From Microbacterium elymi (GTDB lineage Bacteria > Actinomycetota > Actinomycetes > Actinomycetales > Microbacteriaceae), in contig NZ_CP091139.2 in the NCBI RefSeq assembly GCF_021582895.2, positions 310,001 through 374,000 on the forward strand: a DNA stretch of 64,000 bases, read 5' to 3'. A program made the position numbers and the translations under genes. This document shows positions 43,923 to 55,095 of this stretch, piece by piece. Below the pieces are notes generated by a model. That model had not been told where the DNA came from and searched no databases. It saw only the letters and a program-made list of their open reading frames with translations. Every line of letters begins with the position of its first letter. Positions within the stretch are counted from its first letter, which is position 1.

Positions 43923-45056
43923 TGCTGTACCTGGACCATGCCGCCACCACCCCGGTCCGCCCCGAGGTGCTCGCGGCGATGACGCCGTACCTGACCGGGG
44001 TGTTCGGCAACCCGTCCAGCCATCACACCGTCGGCGAGTCCGCCGCCGAGGCGCTGGCCGATGCCCGTGCCCGGGTGGGCCGGGTGCTGGGCATGCGCGC
44101 CGGCGACGTCGTCTTCACCTCGGGCGGCACAGAGGCCGACAACCTGGCGATCAAGGGGATCGGCGTCGCGGCGGCGCTCGCCCGCGACGCCCGGCACGTG
44201 ATCACGCTGCCGATCGAGCACGAGGCCGTGCTGGCCTCGACCGATCACCTCGCCCGCGTGCACGGGTTCGATGTCACGCTCGTCCCGGTGGACGCCGCCG
44301 GTCGCGCCGATCCGGCCGCGATCGCCGCGGCGATCCGCCCCGACACGGCGCTGGTCAGCGTGGGCTACGCGAACAACGAGGTCGGCACGGTGCAGGACGT
44401 CGCCGCGATCGCGGCCGCCTGCCAGGCCGCCGGCGTCCCCCTGCACGTGGACGCCGTCCAGGCGGCCGGCTGGCTGCCACTGGCCGGCATCGGCGCGGAC
44501 GCCCTGGCCGTCGCCGGTCACAAGGTCGGCGCGCCGAAGGGAACGGGCGCGCTGGCCGTGCGAGCGCGCGTCCCGCTCGAACCTCTCCTGCACGGCGGCG
44601 GGCAGGAGCGCGGGCGCCGCAGCGGCACCGAGGACGTCGCCGGCGCGGTGGGCCTGGCCACCGCGCTGGAGCTCGCCGAGGAGGAACGGGCAGCGGATGC
44701 CGCGGCCCTGACGACGCTGCGGGATGCGTTCATCGCCCGGGTGCTGGCGACCGTGCCGCAGGCGCGATTGACCGGGCACCCGGTGCACCGGGTGCCCGGG
44801 ACCGCCTCGTTCACGTTCGCCGGCACCAGCGGCGAGGCGATCCTGCTCGAGCTGGAGCGCCGCGGCGTGGTCACCTCCAGCGGTTCCGCGTGCGCGGCGG
44901 GGGCGGATGAGCCCTCGCATGTGCTGCTCGCGATGGGCGTGGACCGCGAGACCGCGCAGACAGCCGTGCGGTTCACGCTCCCGCACGGGCTTGCGGCACG
45001 ACCTGGATGCCGTGGCCGCGGCGGTCGCGGCATCCGTCGCCGCGGTCTCGGGCTGA
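43922..45056 (+). CDS. Cysteine desulfurase, NifS/IscS type
   Basis: PLP enzyme of about 378 residues that takes sulfur from Cys. It has YLDHAATTPVRPEVL at the N-terminus, SGGTEADNLAIKG, the PLP-Lys in ALAVAGHKVGAPKG and the catalytic loop SSGSACAAGADEPSHVL. An extra T near 44991 (GGGCTTGCGG for GGGCTGCGG) shifts the last 22 codons. ATG overlaps the nadC stop. Its place at the end of nadABC suggests it supplies sulfur for the NadA cluster. Confidence 0.92.
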
Positions 45057-45065
45057 GCCGGCCGC

Positions 45066-47025
45066 TCACTCCCCCGTGGGGTCGTCCGGCGCCCGGTCGG
45101 CGCGGCGCTCGGGGTGGGCGGGCGGCACCGGCGGCGCCTCCCGCTCCTCGGTGTCCAGCACGCGGCTCGCGGCCAGCTGCGCGCGGCCAGCTTGCGCGTA
45201 CAGCCCGCCGCGGGCCAAGAGCTCGCTGTGCGTCCCGGACTCGACGATGCGCCCGGCATCGACGACGTGGATGACGTCCGCGCCGATCACGGTGGACAGC
45301 CGGTGGGCGATCGACAGGGTGGTCCGCCCGCGGGATGCCGCCTCCAGCGCCTCCTGCACGACGCGCTCCGAGACCGTGTCCAGCGCGGAGGTGGCCTCGT
45401 CCAGCAGCGAGCACCGGCGGGTCTTTCAGCAGCACCCGGGCGATGGCGATGCGCTGCTTCTCGCCGCCGGAGAGACGATAGCCCCGCTCGCCGACGATCG
45501 TCTCGTATCCGTGCTCGAAGCCGGTGATGATGTGGTGGATGTTGGCGGCCCGGCACGCCTGGTAGAGCTCCTCGTCGGTCGCGTCCGGCTTCGCGTAGCG
45601 CAGGTTCTCCCGGATGGTGGCGTGGAACAGGTAGGTCTCCTGCGACACGATGCCCACGCCGTCGATGATCGATTCGTGGGTGAGCGCGCGCACATCGGCA
45701 CCGGCGAACAGCACGGCGCCCGAAGACGCCTCGTACATCCGCGGGGTCAGGTACAGCACGGTGGTCTTGCCCGCCCCGGACGGACCGACGAAGGCCACGT
45801 ACTGTCCCGGCTCGGCGACGAACGAGACGCCGTTCAAGGTCGCCCGGGACTCGGGCGCGGCGTCCGGGTAGCGGAACACCACGTCGCGGAACTCGACCCG
45901 GCCCACCGGACCGGGCGCGCGGTCCACCCCGATCGCGTCCGGCGCATCGGCGATCGCCGGGACGAGGTCGACGTACTCGAAGATGCGGGCGAACACCGCC
46001 GACGATGTCTGCAGGTCCAGCGCGACCCGCATCAGGCCCATCAGCGGCTGGAGCAGACGCGCCTGCACGGTCGTGAAGGCGACGACCGTGCCGGCGGTGA
46101 TCAGATCCGCGCCGCCGGAGATGAGGAACCCGGCCACCAGGTAGATCACCGCCGGCACGCTGGCCATCAGCACCTGCACCAGGGCGAAGAACCCCTGCCC
46201 GCTCATCGCCCGCCGCACCTGCAGACGCACCTGGTTGCGGTTCTCCTGCGTGTACCGGGCTGACTCGGCGCGCTGGCGGTTGAACGACTTCGACAGCAGG
46301 ATGCCGGAGACGCTCAGGGTCTCCTGCGTGATCGAGGTGAGCTCGGACAGCGACTCCTGCGTCTCGGCCGCGATCCGCGCCCGGACCTGACCGACCCGCC
46401 GCTGCACGACCGCCAGCACCGGCATGAGGATCACCGCGATGATCGTCAGCCGCCAGTCGATGAGGATCATCGCCACCAGCGATGCGATCACCGTCACCGC
46501 GTTGCCCAGGATGCTGGAGACGGTGTTGGTGAGCACGCCGGCCACCGCGCCCACGTCGTTCTGCGAGCCGGGACTGGATGACACCGGTCTTGGTGCGGGT
46601 GAAGAAGCCGAGCTCCATCGCCTGGAGGTGCTCGAACAGCCGGATCCTCAGGTCGCCGGTCACGTTGTTGCCCACGGTCGAGGTCAGCCACGTCTGTCCG
46701 AGGCCGAGCCCGGCCGAGACCAGGAACAGCAGGACCATGATCAGGACGAGGCGCAGCAAGCCCCAGATCGGGACCACCGCCGGCCACCGGGAACAGCGCG
46801 TCGTCGAACACGCGCTGCACGATCAGCGGCGGGATCACGGCGACGCCGGCGCCGACCACGACCAGCACGGCGGTCGCGATCAGCTTGCGCGGTGTACGGC
46901 CGGAAGAGCTCGATCACGCGTCGCCCGAGGTGGGCGATGACCGGCGCCTCGGCGTTCTGCCGGCGCTGGGCGTCGGCGTCGACGCCACGGAATCCCACTC
47001 CGCCGCCACGCCCGCCCATGCTCAC
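45066..47025 (-). CDS. ABC exporter, fused permease-ATPase
   Basis: About 652 residues: six-helix ABC_membrane domain (first helix after [11 protein letters not shown], later RMSG-like [12 protein letters not shown]) and a C-terminal ATPase with Walker [12 protein letters not shown], signature [12 protein letters not shown] and D-loop SALD. Likely exports lipid, peptide or drug. Shifts near 46883 (GCGCAAGCTG), 46761, 46568 (GCTCGCAG) and 45420 are bridged. GTG at 47025 is set by TAGGCT six bases upstream, giving a leaderless MSMGGRGGG start. Convergent with nifS. Confidence 0.87.
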
Positions 47026-47031
47026 GCGCTC

Positions 47032-47037
47032 AGCCTA
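47032..47037 (-). promoter_or_regulatory. -10 box of the leaderless ABC exporter gene
   Basis: TAGGCT on the minus strand, six bases, then GTG at 47025. The same hexamer serves the glyA operon and the methyltransferase at 63.3 kb. Confidence 0.5.
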
Positions 47038-47075
47038 GCTTCGGCCGCGGACGGTGCCGGATCGGCGGCACCCGG

Positions 47076-47715
47076 TCACAGACCCGCGAGCAGATTGATC
47101 ACCGTGCCCAGGATCACCGCACCGAACAGGTAGCCCAGCATCGACTGGCCGATGATGATCCGACGCATCGCGTTCGTCGTCACGTTCGTGTCGGCGACCT
47201 GGTAGGTCAGTCCGACCCCGAATGCGACGTAGGCGAAGTCGGTGTACCGCGGGGGTTCGTCCTGGTTGAACAGCAGGCCGCCCTCCGGATCGGCGTAGTA
47301 CACGTCGGCGAGGCGCAGGATGTAGATGGTCTGGATGAGCAGCCACGAGGCCGCGACGCTCACCAGGGCGACGCCGGCCAGGACGAACGCGAGCACGCCG
47401 CGCGCCTGGTGCGTCTGGGTCAGCACCGCCACGACCGCCCCGACGCTGGCGACGCTGCCCAGCAGCGCCGTGGCACGCCCGATGCCTGCGGCCGGGGTCC
47501 TCCGTCGTCGCGTGGGTCCGCGTCTGGGCCGGATCCATCGGCCAGACCGCGATCAGCAGCCAGCACGCGGCGGTCAGCGCTCCGGCGGCCCATCCCGACA
47601 GCAGTCCGGCGGCCAGGCCGAGGGACGGCGCCAGCGCGAAACCGGCCACGCACCCGACCGCGAGCGCGATGATTCCCCGCACCACCAACCGCGCATGCCA
47701 GGCCGGTCTCCCCAT
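47076..47715 (-). CDS. DUF1345-family membrane protein
   Basis: About 212 residues with five or six hydrophobic segments; the C-terminal half (LADVYYADPEGGLLFNQDEP, then TDFAYVAFGVGLTYQVADTN) is typical of DUF1345. Function unknown. An inserted G near 47494 (GCAGGCATC for GCAGCATC) is corrected. ATG at 47715 is kept because MGRPAWHARLVVRG is family-like. Confidence 0.8.
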
Positions 47716-47894
47716 GGCGCAATGTTCGCACGCGCGACGGGAATGCCGTGTCCGACCCGGCCGTTAGTCTTGGAGTTCGCTGCACGCGCACCCTCCACCG
47801 GGCCTGCGGCGGCCGTGCCCGTCGCCGGGGCCCCCGTCGCCCCGCACAGCATCCCGTCTTCCGACTGCCGTTCCGACCGATCTGAGGAGCCACC

Positions 47895-49339
47895 ATGGCC
47901 GCAACCGAGACCTCCCCGGTCGTGTCCGGAACGACCGGACTGACGCCGGCGCAATCCCGCGTGATCTGGCGCTGCTGGCGGCCGCGTTCGTGGCGGTGCT
48001 GAACGAGACCACGATGGGCGTGGCCATTCCGCACCTGATCCACGACCTGAGCATCACGGCGGTCGCCGCGCAGTGGCTGACCACGGCCTTCATGCTGACC
48101 ATGGCGATCGTGATCCCGATCACCGGCTTCCTGCTCGAGCGGTTCACCACGCGCGCGGTGTTCGTCGCGGCGATGAGCCTGTTCTCGGCCGGGACGCTGC
48201 TGGCGCTGCTCTCGCCGGGCTTCGGGATGCTGGTGGTCGCGCGCGTCGTCCAGGCATCGGGCACGGCCATCATGATGCCGCTGCTGATGACGACCCTGAT
48301 GACGGTGGTGCCCCCGGCATCCCGCGGCCGGATGATGGGACGGGTCAGCATCGTGATCGCCCTCGCCCCGGCGATCGGGCCGACGCTGTCCGGCTTCCTG
48401 CTGGACACCCTGGGCTGGCGCTGGAACTTCGGCGTCGTGCTGCCGATCGCGCTCGTCGCGCTGGCGATGGGCGCCCGGTGGATCAGCAACGTCGGCGAGA
48501 CCTCGCGCGCGCCGCTGGACGTGCTCTCGATCATCCTGTCGGCGTTCGGCTTCGGCGGGCTGGTCTACGGGCTGAGCCAGGTGGGCGCCCAGGCGGCGTC
48601 CGGCGGAATGCTGATCGGCGCCCTGGTGGTGGGCGTGATCGCCCTGGCCCTGTTCCTGTGGCGCCAGCGGGTGCTGCAGCGGGTCGACGACGCGCTGCTG
48701 GATCTGCGCGTGTTCCGCTTCGGCAACTTCTCGCTGTCGATCGCCCAGACCGCGCTGCTCTCGTTCGCGTTCTTCGGCGCCATCACCGTGCTGCCGCTGT
48801 ACCTGCAGTCGGTGCGCGGGCTGCCGGCGCTGGACGCCGGGCTGATCCTGCTGCCGGGCTCGCTGCTGATGGGCTTGGTCGGCCCGCTCGTCGGGCGGAT
48901 CTACGACCGCTGGGGCACCCGCGTGCTGCTCGTGCCGGGCACGGTGCTGGCGGTGATCGTGCTGTGGACCTACACGACCCTGGATGCGCACACGCCGGTG
49001 TGGTTCATCGTGGTCGCCCAGACCGTGCTCTCGCTCGGCCTCGCGCTGTCGTTCACGCCGTTGTTCACCGCGTCGCTCGGGTCGCTGCCCAAGCGGCTGT
49101 ACTCCCACGGAAGCGCCGTCGTGGGCACGGTGCAGCAGGTGGCGGGTGCGGCCGGCATCGCCGCGATGATCGCCGTGATGTCGGCGGTCTCGATCAGCGA
49201 CGGGGCGGTCGACGAGGCGCTGACCGCCGGCGGATCGCACGGCGCGTTCCTGCTCGCGGCGATCGTGTCGATCCCGATGCTCGTGGGCGCGTTCCTGATC
49301 CGCAAGCCCGCCGACGACATCGAGGATGCTGCGGTCTGA
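47895..49339 (+). CDS. DHA2-type MFS drug/metabolite exporter
   Basis: About 481 residues with 14 predicted helices. It shows LNETTMGVAIPHLIHDL after helix 1 and the antiporter-type motif C region ALAPAIGPTLSGFLLD. Such proteins export drugs or metabolites by proton antiport. A missing C near 47966 (GTGATCTGGCG for GTGATCCTGGCG) shifts the first 25 codons. ATG at 47895 has GAGGAG upstream. Substrate unknown. Confidence 0.87.
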
Positions 49340-49355
49340 GACGGGGCTGCTCAGC

Positions 49356-49481
49356 TCAGTCGCTGCAGCATCCGTCCATGCCGCAGCAGGCACCCTCCTC
49401 GACCACTGTGAGGAGGTTCCCGTCGACGGGAACGGGCTGCAGCGTGGGAGTGGGAAGGTTCGAGGTGGCCATGCGCTCCAT
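49356..49481 (-). CDS. 41-residue Cys-rich small protein
   Basis: Minus-strand frame ending in the cluster CCGMDGCCSD, preceded by VDGNLLTVVEEGA. Two Cys pairs at the C-terminus suggest metal or thiol chemistry. Similar CCGMDGCC-ending micro-proteins occur in other actinobacteria to my knowledge, without a known function. ATG at 49481 or the second ATG at 49472. It lies between the convergent MFS gene and the permease gene. Confidence 0.6.
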   Translation of the reverse strand: MERMATSNLPTPTLQPVPVDGNLLTVVEEGACCGMDGCCSD

Positions 49482-49517
49482 GCTAATCCGCTTCCGCCAC
49501 CTCGGGGCTGATCCGAC

Positions 49518-50863
49518 TCACACGAATCCGAACACCGGCGGGAAGACCACCACGACCAGCGCCGCCCAGCCGAGGTACACCGGCACGTATGCGGTCTGCC
49601 AGCTCTCCACCCGGGCGAACGAGCCCCGGTGCCCGACGAAGCGCAGATGGTGCCAGCCGGCCCCGGCGAGGTTCGCGAACAGGATCAGGTTCAGCCCGAG
49701 CGAGGCGAGCTTGTTCGCGCTGGCGCCGTACTCGCCGACCCGGCCGATCATCGCGATCAGGACGAGGATGTCGACGACGAGCGCGGCCACGATCATGAGC
49801 AGCTCGAGCCGATCGAACCAGCCGGCGGGCGCCAGCGGCTCGCGCGCCGACAGCGAGTAGAGCGGCAGCGCCACGACCACCAGCAGCACCAGGTCGAACA
49901 CGATCAGCAGGTCGCGGCCGCTGTCCACGAAGCTGCCGTGGATCGCCGCCGCGACGATCAGCGCCACCAGGAGAGCAGTGAACAGGGTGTGAACACCCGC
50001 GTCAGCACCGGCGCGATGTTCTCGATCACGCTCTGCTTGGCCTCCACCAGCCAGGCGGCGATCACGACGGCGCCGGCGGCGCCGCACGGCAGAAGCCATT
50101 CGACGACGAACATCGAGGGGTCCATGCCGATCGCCGAGAACACGCCGATCGTGAGGCCGGCCAGCACGCCGCCGCCCAGACCGAGCAGCACCACATACAC
50201 GAACCACTCCCCGGTGAACCGGATGAAGTCCATGCGCGCCGTCGTCGACCGCCAGCGCCCGCCCGTGTATGCCACGCCGATGACCAGCCACAGCACCACG
50301 CCGACATGGATCGCGGCCAGCAGCTGGGTCGCCCCGCCCGCGACGAACGGGAACGCGTTCATCACGGCGGCAGCGGCGACGAACGCCGCGGCGACGGTGA
50401 GGATCACCGGCGAGGCTGCCCGCCGCCGGACGAGGAAGAAAACCGCCAGGAACGGCAGCACCAGCAGCAGCGCATTGCGCAGGAAGAAGTCCGCGGACGA
50501 GCCGGTCAGCGTGAGCCCGAACAGCGCGGGCACCTTCACAGCGACAGCGGCGCCGCAGGCCAGGCCCAGGGCCAGAGCGAATCCGCGACGTGGCGCGGGC
50601 TCGTCGGGTCCCACGGCGATCAGCTGCTTCCACAGCCGATCCGCGTGCTCCCGCCCGTATTCACGCGACAGCTCGTCGATCCGGCCGATCCGACTCACCG
50701 CGATCAGGAACGCCTCGTCCGGGCTCAGCCCCGAGCCGGTGAGCCCGTCGATCTGATCGCGCAGATGACCCTCGAGCTCGGCGATGTCATCCGGCCGAAG
50801 GGCCGGGCTGTGGGCCAGGTAGGACCGCCATTCGTCGATCCGGCCCTCGATCGGCGCACTCAT
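49518..50863 (-). CDS. Membrane protein with N-terminal permease-prefix domain
   Basis: About 449 residues. The first 70 residues are the soluble helical prefix seen in PadR-linked proteins (RSYLAHSPALRPDDIAELEG, then AFLIAVSRIGRIDELSREYG); about ten hydrophobic segments follow. A shift near 49990 is bridged. ATG at 50863 follows the padR stop by one base; GTG at 50872 is the alternative. Cotranscribed with padR, which presumably controls it. Confidence 0.75.
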
Positions 50864-50864
50864 G

Positions 50865-51224
50865 TCAGGCACCGCCGAACGCGGGTCGGGGCCCCGACTG
50901 GTCCATCCACACGCGATGCAGCGCGTCGCTGACGACGCTCCACTGCGCGCGCAGCTCGGCCAGCGCGGTCCGGCCGCCCGGCGTCAGCCGGTAGACCTTG
51001 CGGGCCCGCCCGGCCGGGGACTGCGCCCACGACGACTGGATGTGCCCGAGTCGCTCCAGCCGGTGCAGCAGCGGGTACAGCATCCCGTCGCTGAAGTCGA
51101 GCTCCCCGCCGGACAGCTCCGCGATCCGCTGCAGGATCGCGTAGCCATACGACTCGCCGTCGGCGAGGATGCCGAGAACGAGCGGTGTCGCGGATGCCGC
51201 GACCAGGTCTTTGCCGATGCGCAT
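50865..51224 (-). CDS. PadR-family transcriptional regulator
   Basis: 119 residues with the PadR winged helix: LVLGILADGESYGYAILQRI, DFSDGMLYPLLHRLERLGHI and GRARKVYRLTPGGRTALAEL. Forms an operon with the downstream membrane protein. A perfect 11-bp dyad just upstream of the start is the likely autoregulatory operator. ATG at 51224 gives the family N-terminus MRIGKDL. Confidence 0.9.
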   Translation of the reverse strand: MRIGKDLVAASATPLVLGILADGESYGYAILQRIAELSGGELDFSDGMLYPLLHRLERLGHIQSSWAQSPAGRARKVYRLTPGGRTALAELRAQWSVVSDALHRVWMDQSGPRPAFGGA

Positions 51225-51236
51225 GCACCGTCCTCC

Positions 51237-51274
51237 ATACCTTGCAGTGTCAGGTACCTAGATCTGCAAGGTAT
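51237..51274 (-). promoter_or_regulatory. PadR operator-promoter palindrome
   Basis: Perfect arms ATACCTTGCAG (51237-51247) and CTGCAAGGTAT (51264-51274) with a 16-base centre containing GGTACC, 13 bases upstream of padR. The size and position fit a PadR operator. Confidence 0.7.
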
Positions 51275-51297
51275 CACATGTGCCCGGTGGGCGCGGG

Positions 51298-52690
51298 TCA
51301 GCCCAGTGCGCCGAGCACCTCGTTGAGCGCCTCGGTCATCGACGGGTGCGTGTAGATCGCGTCGCGCAGCTGCGCGGCCGTGGTGCCCTGCCGGATGGCC
51401 AGTGCGACCAGATTTATCACCTCTTCGGCGTGCACGTGCATCAGCGCCGCCCCGAGCACGCGGTCGGTGGCAGCATCCACCACGACCTTCACGATCCCGC
51501 GCGGGTCGCCGTCGATCTTGGCACGCGGTGCGGCGGCGATGTCGGCGACCTGCTTGGCCGCCACGCGCACCTCGTAGCCCTGCTCACGCGCCTCGGTCTC
51601 GGTGAGGCCCACGCGCGCCAGGGGTGGCGTGAGGAACAGCGTGTACGGCACCGCCGCCCGGTCATCGGTCGACCGCTGCCCGATCCGAACAGCTGGTCCT
51701 GCACGATCCGGTTGTCATCCAGCGAGACGTACGTGAACTGCGGACCGCCGGTGACGTCCCCGACCGCGAACACGTTCTCGGCCGAGGTGCGCAAGCCGGC
51801 TGTCCACCCGCACGAACCCACGGTCATCGACATCCACGCCGGCGCGGTCCAGACCGAGCCCGGCCGTGACCGGGGTGCGGCCCACCGCCAGGAGGACGGC
51901 ATCCGCCTCGATCGAGCGCTCTCCGTCGGCATCCTCATACGTGACACGGGCATGCGCCGCGCCGTCCGCGATCGCGGTGACCTGGGCGCCCGAGACGATG
52001 TGCACGCCGTCGTCGGCGAGGATCTGCGCGGCGGTGGCCGCGACATCCGCGTCCTCGCGCTCGAGCGGACGCGGGCCGCGATCGAGCACGGTGACTGACG
52101 AGCCGAAGTGCGTGAACATCGCGGCGAACTCGAGGCCGACGTAGCCGCCGCCGATCACCACGAGCGAGCGGGCAGCGGCGACGCATGCTGGAGGGTCACC
52201 GAATCGTGGATGCGGCCGCCCAGCCGCGCTCCGTCGATGGGTGGCATCGACGGCTGAGAGCCGGTATTGATCACGACGGTCTCGGCGCTCAGGTGCGGCA
52301 GCACCCCGCCGGCGCTGACTGCGACGCGACGCTCGCCGATGAATTCGGCCCGTCCGCTGACCAGCAGGACGGAGTCGACGGTGTCGAGCAGCTCGAAGTT
52401 CTTCTTGCGCATCGCCGCGGTCAGGCTGTCGCGGCGCGCGACCGCCGAGGCGAAGTACGCGTCGATGTCGTCCGCGTCCCGCCGCTCGTCGGCGGCGTGC
52501 ACCAGCGCCTTCGTGGGCACGCAGGCCACGTTGATGCAGGAGCCGCCGATCATGTCATCGGACTGCTCGACCATCGCGACGCGCAAGCCCTCTGCGTCCT
52601 GCGACACCGGCGAGCGTCTTGCCGCCCTTGCCCCAGCCGATGACGAGCAGGTCGACGTGCTCGGTGTGGTCGGGCAAGCTGCTCGATCAT
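51298..52690 (-). CDS. RclA-like flavoprotein disulfide reductase
   Basis: Class I pyridine nucleotide-disulfide oxidoreductase, about 462 residues. It has an N-terminal FAD domain (LLVIGWGKGGKTLAG), redox pair GGSCINVACVPTKALV, NAD-binding VVIGGGYVGLEFAAMF and C-terminal YTHPSMTEALNEVLGAL. The closest named relative I recognise is E. coli RclA (reactive chlorine/copper defence); mercuric or lipoamide reductases are less likely. Shifts near 52675 (CAGCTTGCCC), 52586 (GGGCTTGCGC), 52170, 51787 (CGGCTTGCGC) and 51677 are bridged. Confidence 0.82.
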
Positions 52691-52750
52691 GGTGCTCCTT
52701 CCGGGGCACCGCACGGACGCCCGCTGGCCCACCCACGCTACTCCCCGCGT

Positions 52751-53219
52751 CTATTCCGCGCCTTCGCGCCGGCACCGCACGAACGGCCGTCCGGCCGGCC
52801 CGTCGCGGTGACCGTTGGCTGCCACCCAGTCCCGGTCGCGGTAGAACCTCTTCGCCCTGTCGTTGCCGTCCCACACCTCCAGCTCGGCCGGCCCGCCGGC
52901 CAGCTGGGCGACGAACTCGTCGTGCAGGCGGCTCCCGATCCCCTCGCCGAAGGCCTCGGGCAGCACGTAGAGGGCGGTCAGCTCCCAGCATCCGCGCTCG
53001 TCCGGGCCGGCGGAGAGGAAGCCGACGATGAGGCCGTCCCGCTCGGCCACCCGCGCGAAGCGGGCGGGGTCGGGCAGGCATCCTCCGCCACATCGGCTGC
53101 CGATCGAGGTCGTCGCCGACCAGCGCATCGCCGTAATACGCCCTCCGCGACAGCGTGTGCACTCGTGCGACCTCGGGCGCGTCGTCCGCGACGGCCGTGC
53201 GCAGTGTGATGTGGTCCAT
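52751..53219 (-). CDS. GNAT-family N-acetyltransferase, copy A
   Basis: About 155 residues with the GNAT fold: TLRTAVADDAPEVARVH at the N-terminus, ELTALYVLPEAFGEGIGSRL (acetyl-CoA pyrophosphate loop) and NDRAKRFYRDRDWVA. A shift near 53083 is bridged. The substrate is unknown. It lies 60 bases upstream of the reductase on the same strand. Confidence 0.83.
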
Positions 53220-53260
53220 GGTCGGTCGAGTCTACGGGTGCACCCGCACGGGCGCGCCGG

Positions 53261-53722
53261 TCACGAATCCAGTCGAAGCTCCAGCTGCGGAAGGAACCGC
53301 CCCGGTATCGACCCGCTGGGCACCCGGCCGATCCGTCGTGCCCCAGCGTGCCGGTAGAACGGCTCGGCCCCGGGATCCGCGTCGATCACGAGCCGCGTCA
53401 TGCCGCGCCCTCGGGCGAGCTCGATCGCGCACATCAACAGCGCCCCGCCGACGCCCGTCCCGATCCGGGGCGGGTCGACGAACAGCGCACTCAGTTCGCC
53501 CTCTTGCCCCAGGCCGCGGACGACCGCGAATCCGATCAGTTCGGTATCGCCACGGGCAACGATCACGTCGCCCGACCTGCAATCGTCTTCGGTGTACGTC
53601 AACTCGTCCCGACATGCCTCCAGGAACGCCTCATCGTATCCCCAGTGGGCCTTCGATCTGAGTGCCAGCGCCGAGATCTCGGCCGCCTCGCCGTGCCGAG
53701 GTGCCCCGATCCGCACACTCAC
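53261..53722 (-). CDS. GNAT-family N-acetyltransferase, copy B
   Basis: 153 residues, intact. It shows HWGYDEAFLEACRDEL typical of a GNAT subgroup, LSALFVDPPRIGTGVGGALL as acetyl-CoA loop and DPGAEPFYRHAGARRIG. GTG at 53722 overlaps the glycosylase stop, so the two are coupled. Confidence 0.87.
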   Translation of the reverse strand: MSVRIGAPRHGEAAEISALALRSKAHWGYDEAFLEACRDELTYTEDDCRSGDVIVARGDTELIGFAVVRGLGQEGELSALFVDPPRIGTGVGGALLMCAIELARGRGMTRLVIDADPGAEPFYRHAGARRIGRVPSGSIPGRFLPQLELRLDS

Positions 53723-54545
53723 GTCAGACTCCCGCCCCCGGTCTGGCAGTCCGGACAGTACTGCGCACTCGCTCCGCCGAACGTGAAGTCGCGGATCGTC
53801 CCGCCGCACACCGGGCACGGCTGCCCGCGCGTCCATGCACCTCCATCGCGTCGATCTTGGCCTGTTTCAGCCGGTCGATCGGGATGCCGCGGCGAGCGGA
53901 TGCGGCATCCCGCAGCACGTCGCGCATGGCCTCGTACAGGCGCTCGAGTTCGGCGTCATCCAGGTCCGAGCCGTGCACGACCGGCGACAGGCGGGCCCGG
54001 TGCAGGATCTCGTCCGAATAGGCGTTGCCGATGCCGGCGAACGACTCCTGCTCCTGCAGGATCGCCTTCAGCTGCTTGCGACGGCCCGCGACCGCATGAT
54101 CGACGCGGTCGCGCGAGAACGTGGGGTCGAGCGGATCCGGCCCGAGCTTGGCGATCGCCGGCACCGCGTCGGGCGCGTCCACCAGCCACACGCCCAGTGA
54201 GACCCAGGAGCCGGCGTCGGTCAGGGCGAGAGTGCCGTCGTCGATGGTGAGCACCACGAGCGCCGGCGCCTGCGTGTCATCGTCGGCCCCGCCGCCGGCC
54301 TCCGTCCAGCGCATCCACCCGTGTCGGCCCAGCGAGACGACCGCGTGACCGGTGTCGAGCGCGATGTCGACGTACTTGCCGATCCGCCCCACGCCGCGGA
54401 TGCCGGTGCCCACGAGGTCTGACAGGGGTCGGTCGCGCGTCTTCATCGCACGGAATTCGACGAGGTCCACGGCCTGGATGCGGCATCCGCTCAGGCGCCC
54501 GTCGAGCGTCTCGGCGAGCGCCTGGACCTCGGGCGACTCCGGCAT
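53719..54545 (-). CDS. Fpg/Nei-family DNA glycosylase/AP lyase
   Basis: About 276 residues; repairs oxidised bases. N-terminal Pro-2/Glu-3 in MPESPEVQALAE, the conserved Lys in GRIGKYVDIAL, the H2TH region QEQESFAGIGNAYSDEILH and a C-terminal zinc finger with Cys pairs CPVC and CPDC. A missing base near 53829 (GCGGGCAGCCG for GCGGGCCAGCCG) hides the finger. ATG at 54545 lies six bases after CAGGAT, so it may be leaderless. Confidence 0.9.
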
Positions 54546-54588
54546 GTCGCCATCCTGCCACGAGGCGCCGACACGGTGGATGCCGCGG

Positions 54589-55023
54589 TCAAGCCGCCGG
54601 GAAGCCGGACTGCTCCGTCACCAGCGACGGCTCCTGCCGCGCGTCGTACCGACGCAGCCACGCGGGGACCACCCGCACCACCGCGAGCTGATCGTCCAGC
54701 ACGCGCGACCCGGGGAACCGGTCGAGGTAGGCCCGCCCATACTCGTCCCGCTCGGATGCCGACAGCACGTCCGCTCGGCCTTCGACCTGGACGCAGACAT
54801 CCTCTCCCTCCCGCCCGATCACGATCGCGACCCGGGGCTGCGTGCGGAGGTTCACGATCTTGCGCGCATCGGCGAACGAGTCGAAGACGAGTTCGCCGTC
54901 GTCGGTGACGGCCAGACCCACCAGTGCCGCCTCGGGGTGGCCCTGCGCGTCGACCGTGGCCACGACTCCTCGGCCGGCCGCCTGCACGAATGCGACCCAC
55001 TCGCCGCGCGTCATCGCGTCCAT
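54589..55023 (-). CDS. Pyridoxamine 5'-phosphate oxidase-fold protein
   Basis: 144 residues with the split-barrel flavin-binding fold: GRGVVATVDAQGHPEAALVG, DSFADARKIVNLRTQPRVAI and a C-terminal VVPAWLRRYDAR. Could bind FMN or F420 or act as a general reductase; the family is broad. ATG at 55023 has GGAGGTGA nearby. Intact. Confidence 0.82.
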   Translation of the reverse strand: MDAMTRGEWVAFVQAAGRGVVATVDAQGHPEAALVGLAVTDDGELVFDSFADARKIVNLRTQPRVAIVIGREGEDVCVQVEGRADVLSASERDEYGRAYLDRFPGSRVLDDQLAVVRVVPAWLRRYDARQEPSLVTEQSGFPAA

Positions 55024-55095
55024 CGCCTCACCTCCAGCGCGAGGCTACTACGCCGCGGGCGCGCACCCTCGCGGGCATCGGTGGATCATGGAGGC

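Noticed and set aside
51298..52690. Mercuric reductase
   Set aside because: No N-terminal heavy-metal domain, no C-terminal vicinal Cys pair and no mer genes nearby; the RclA-like assignment fits better.
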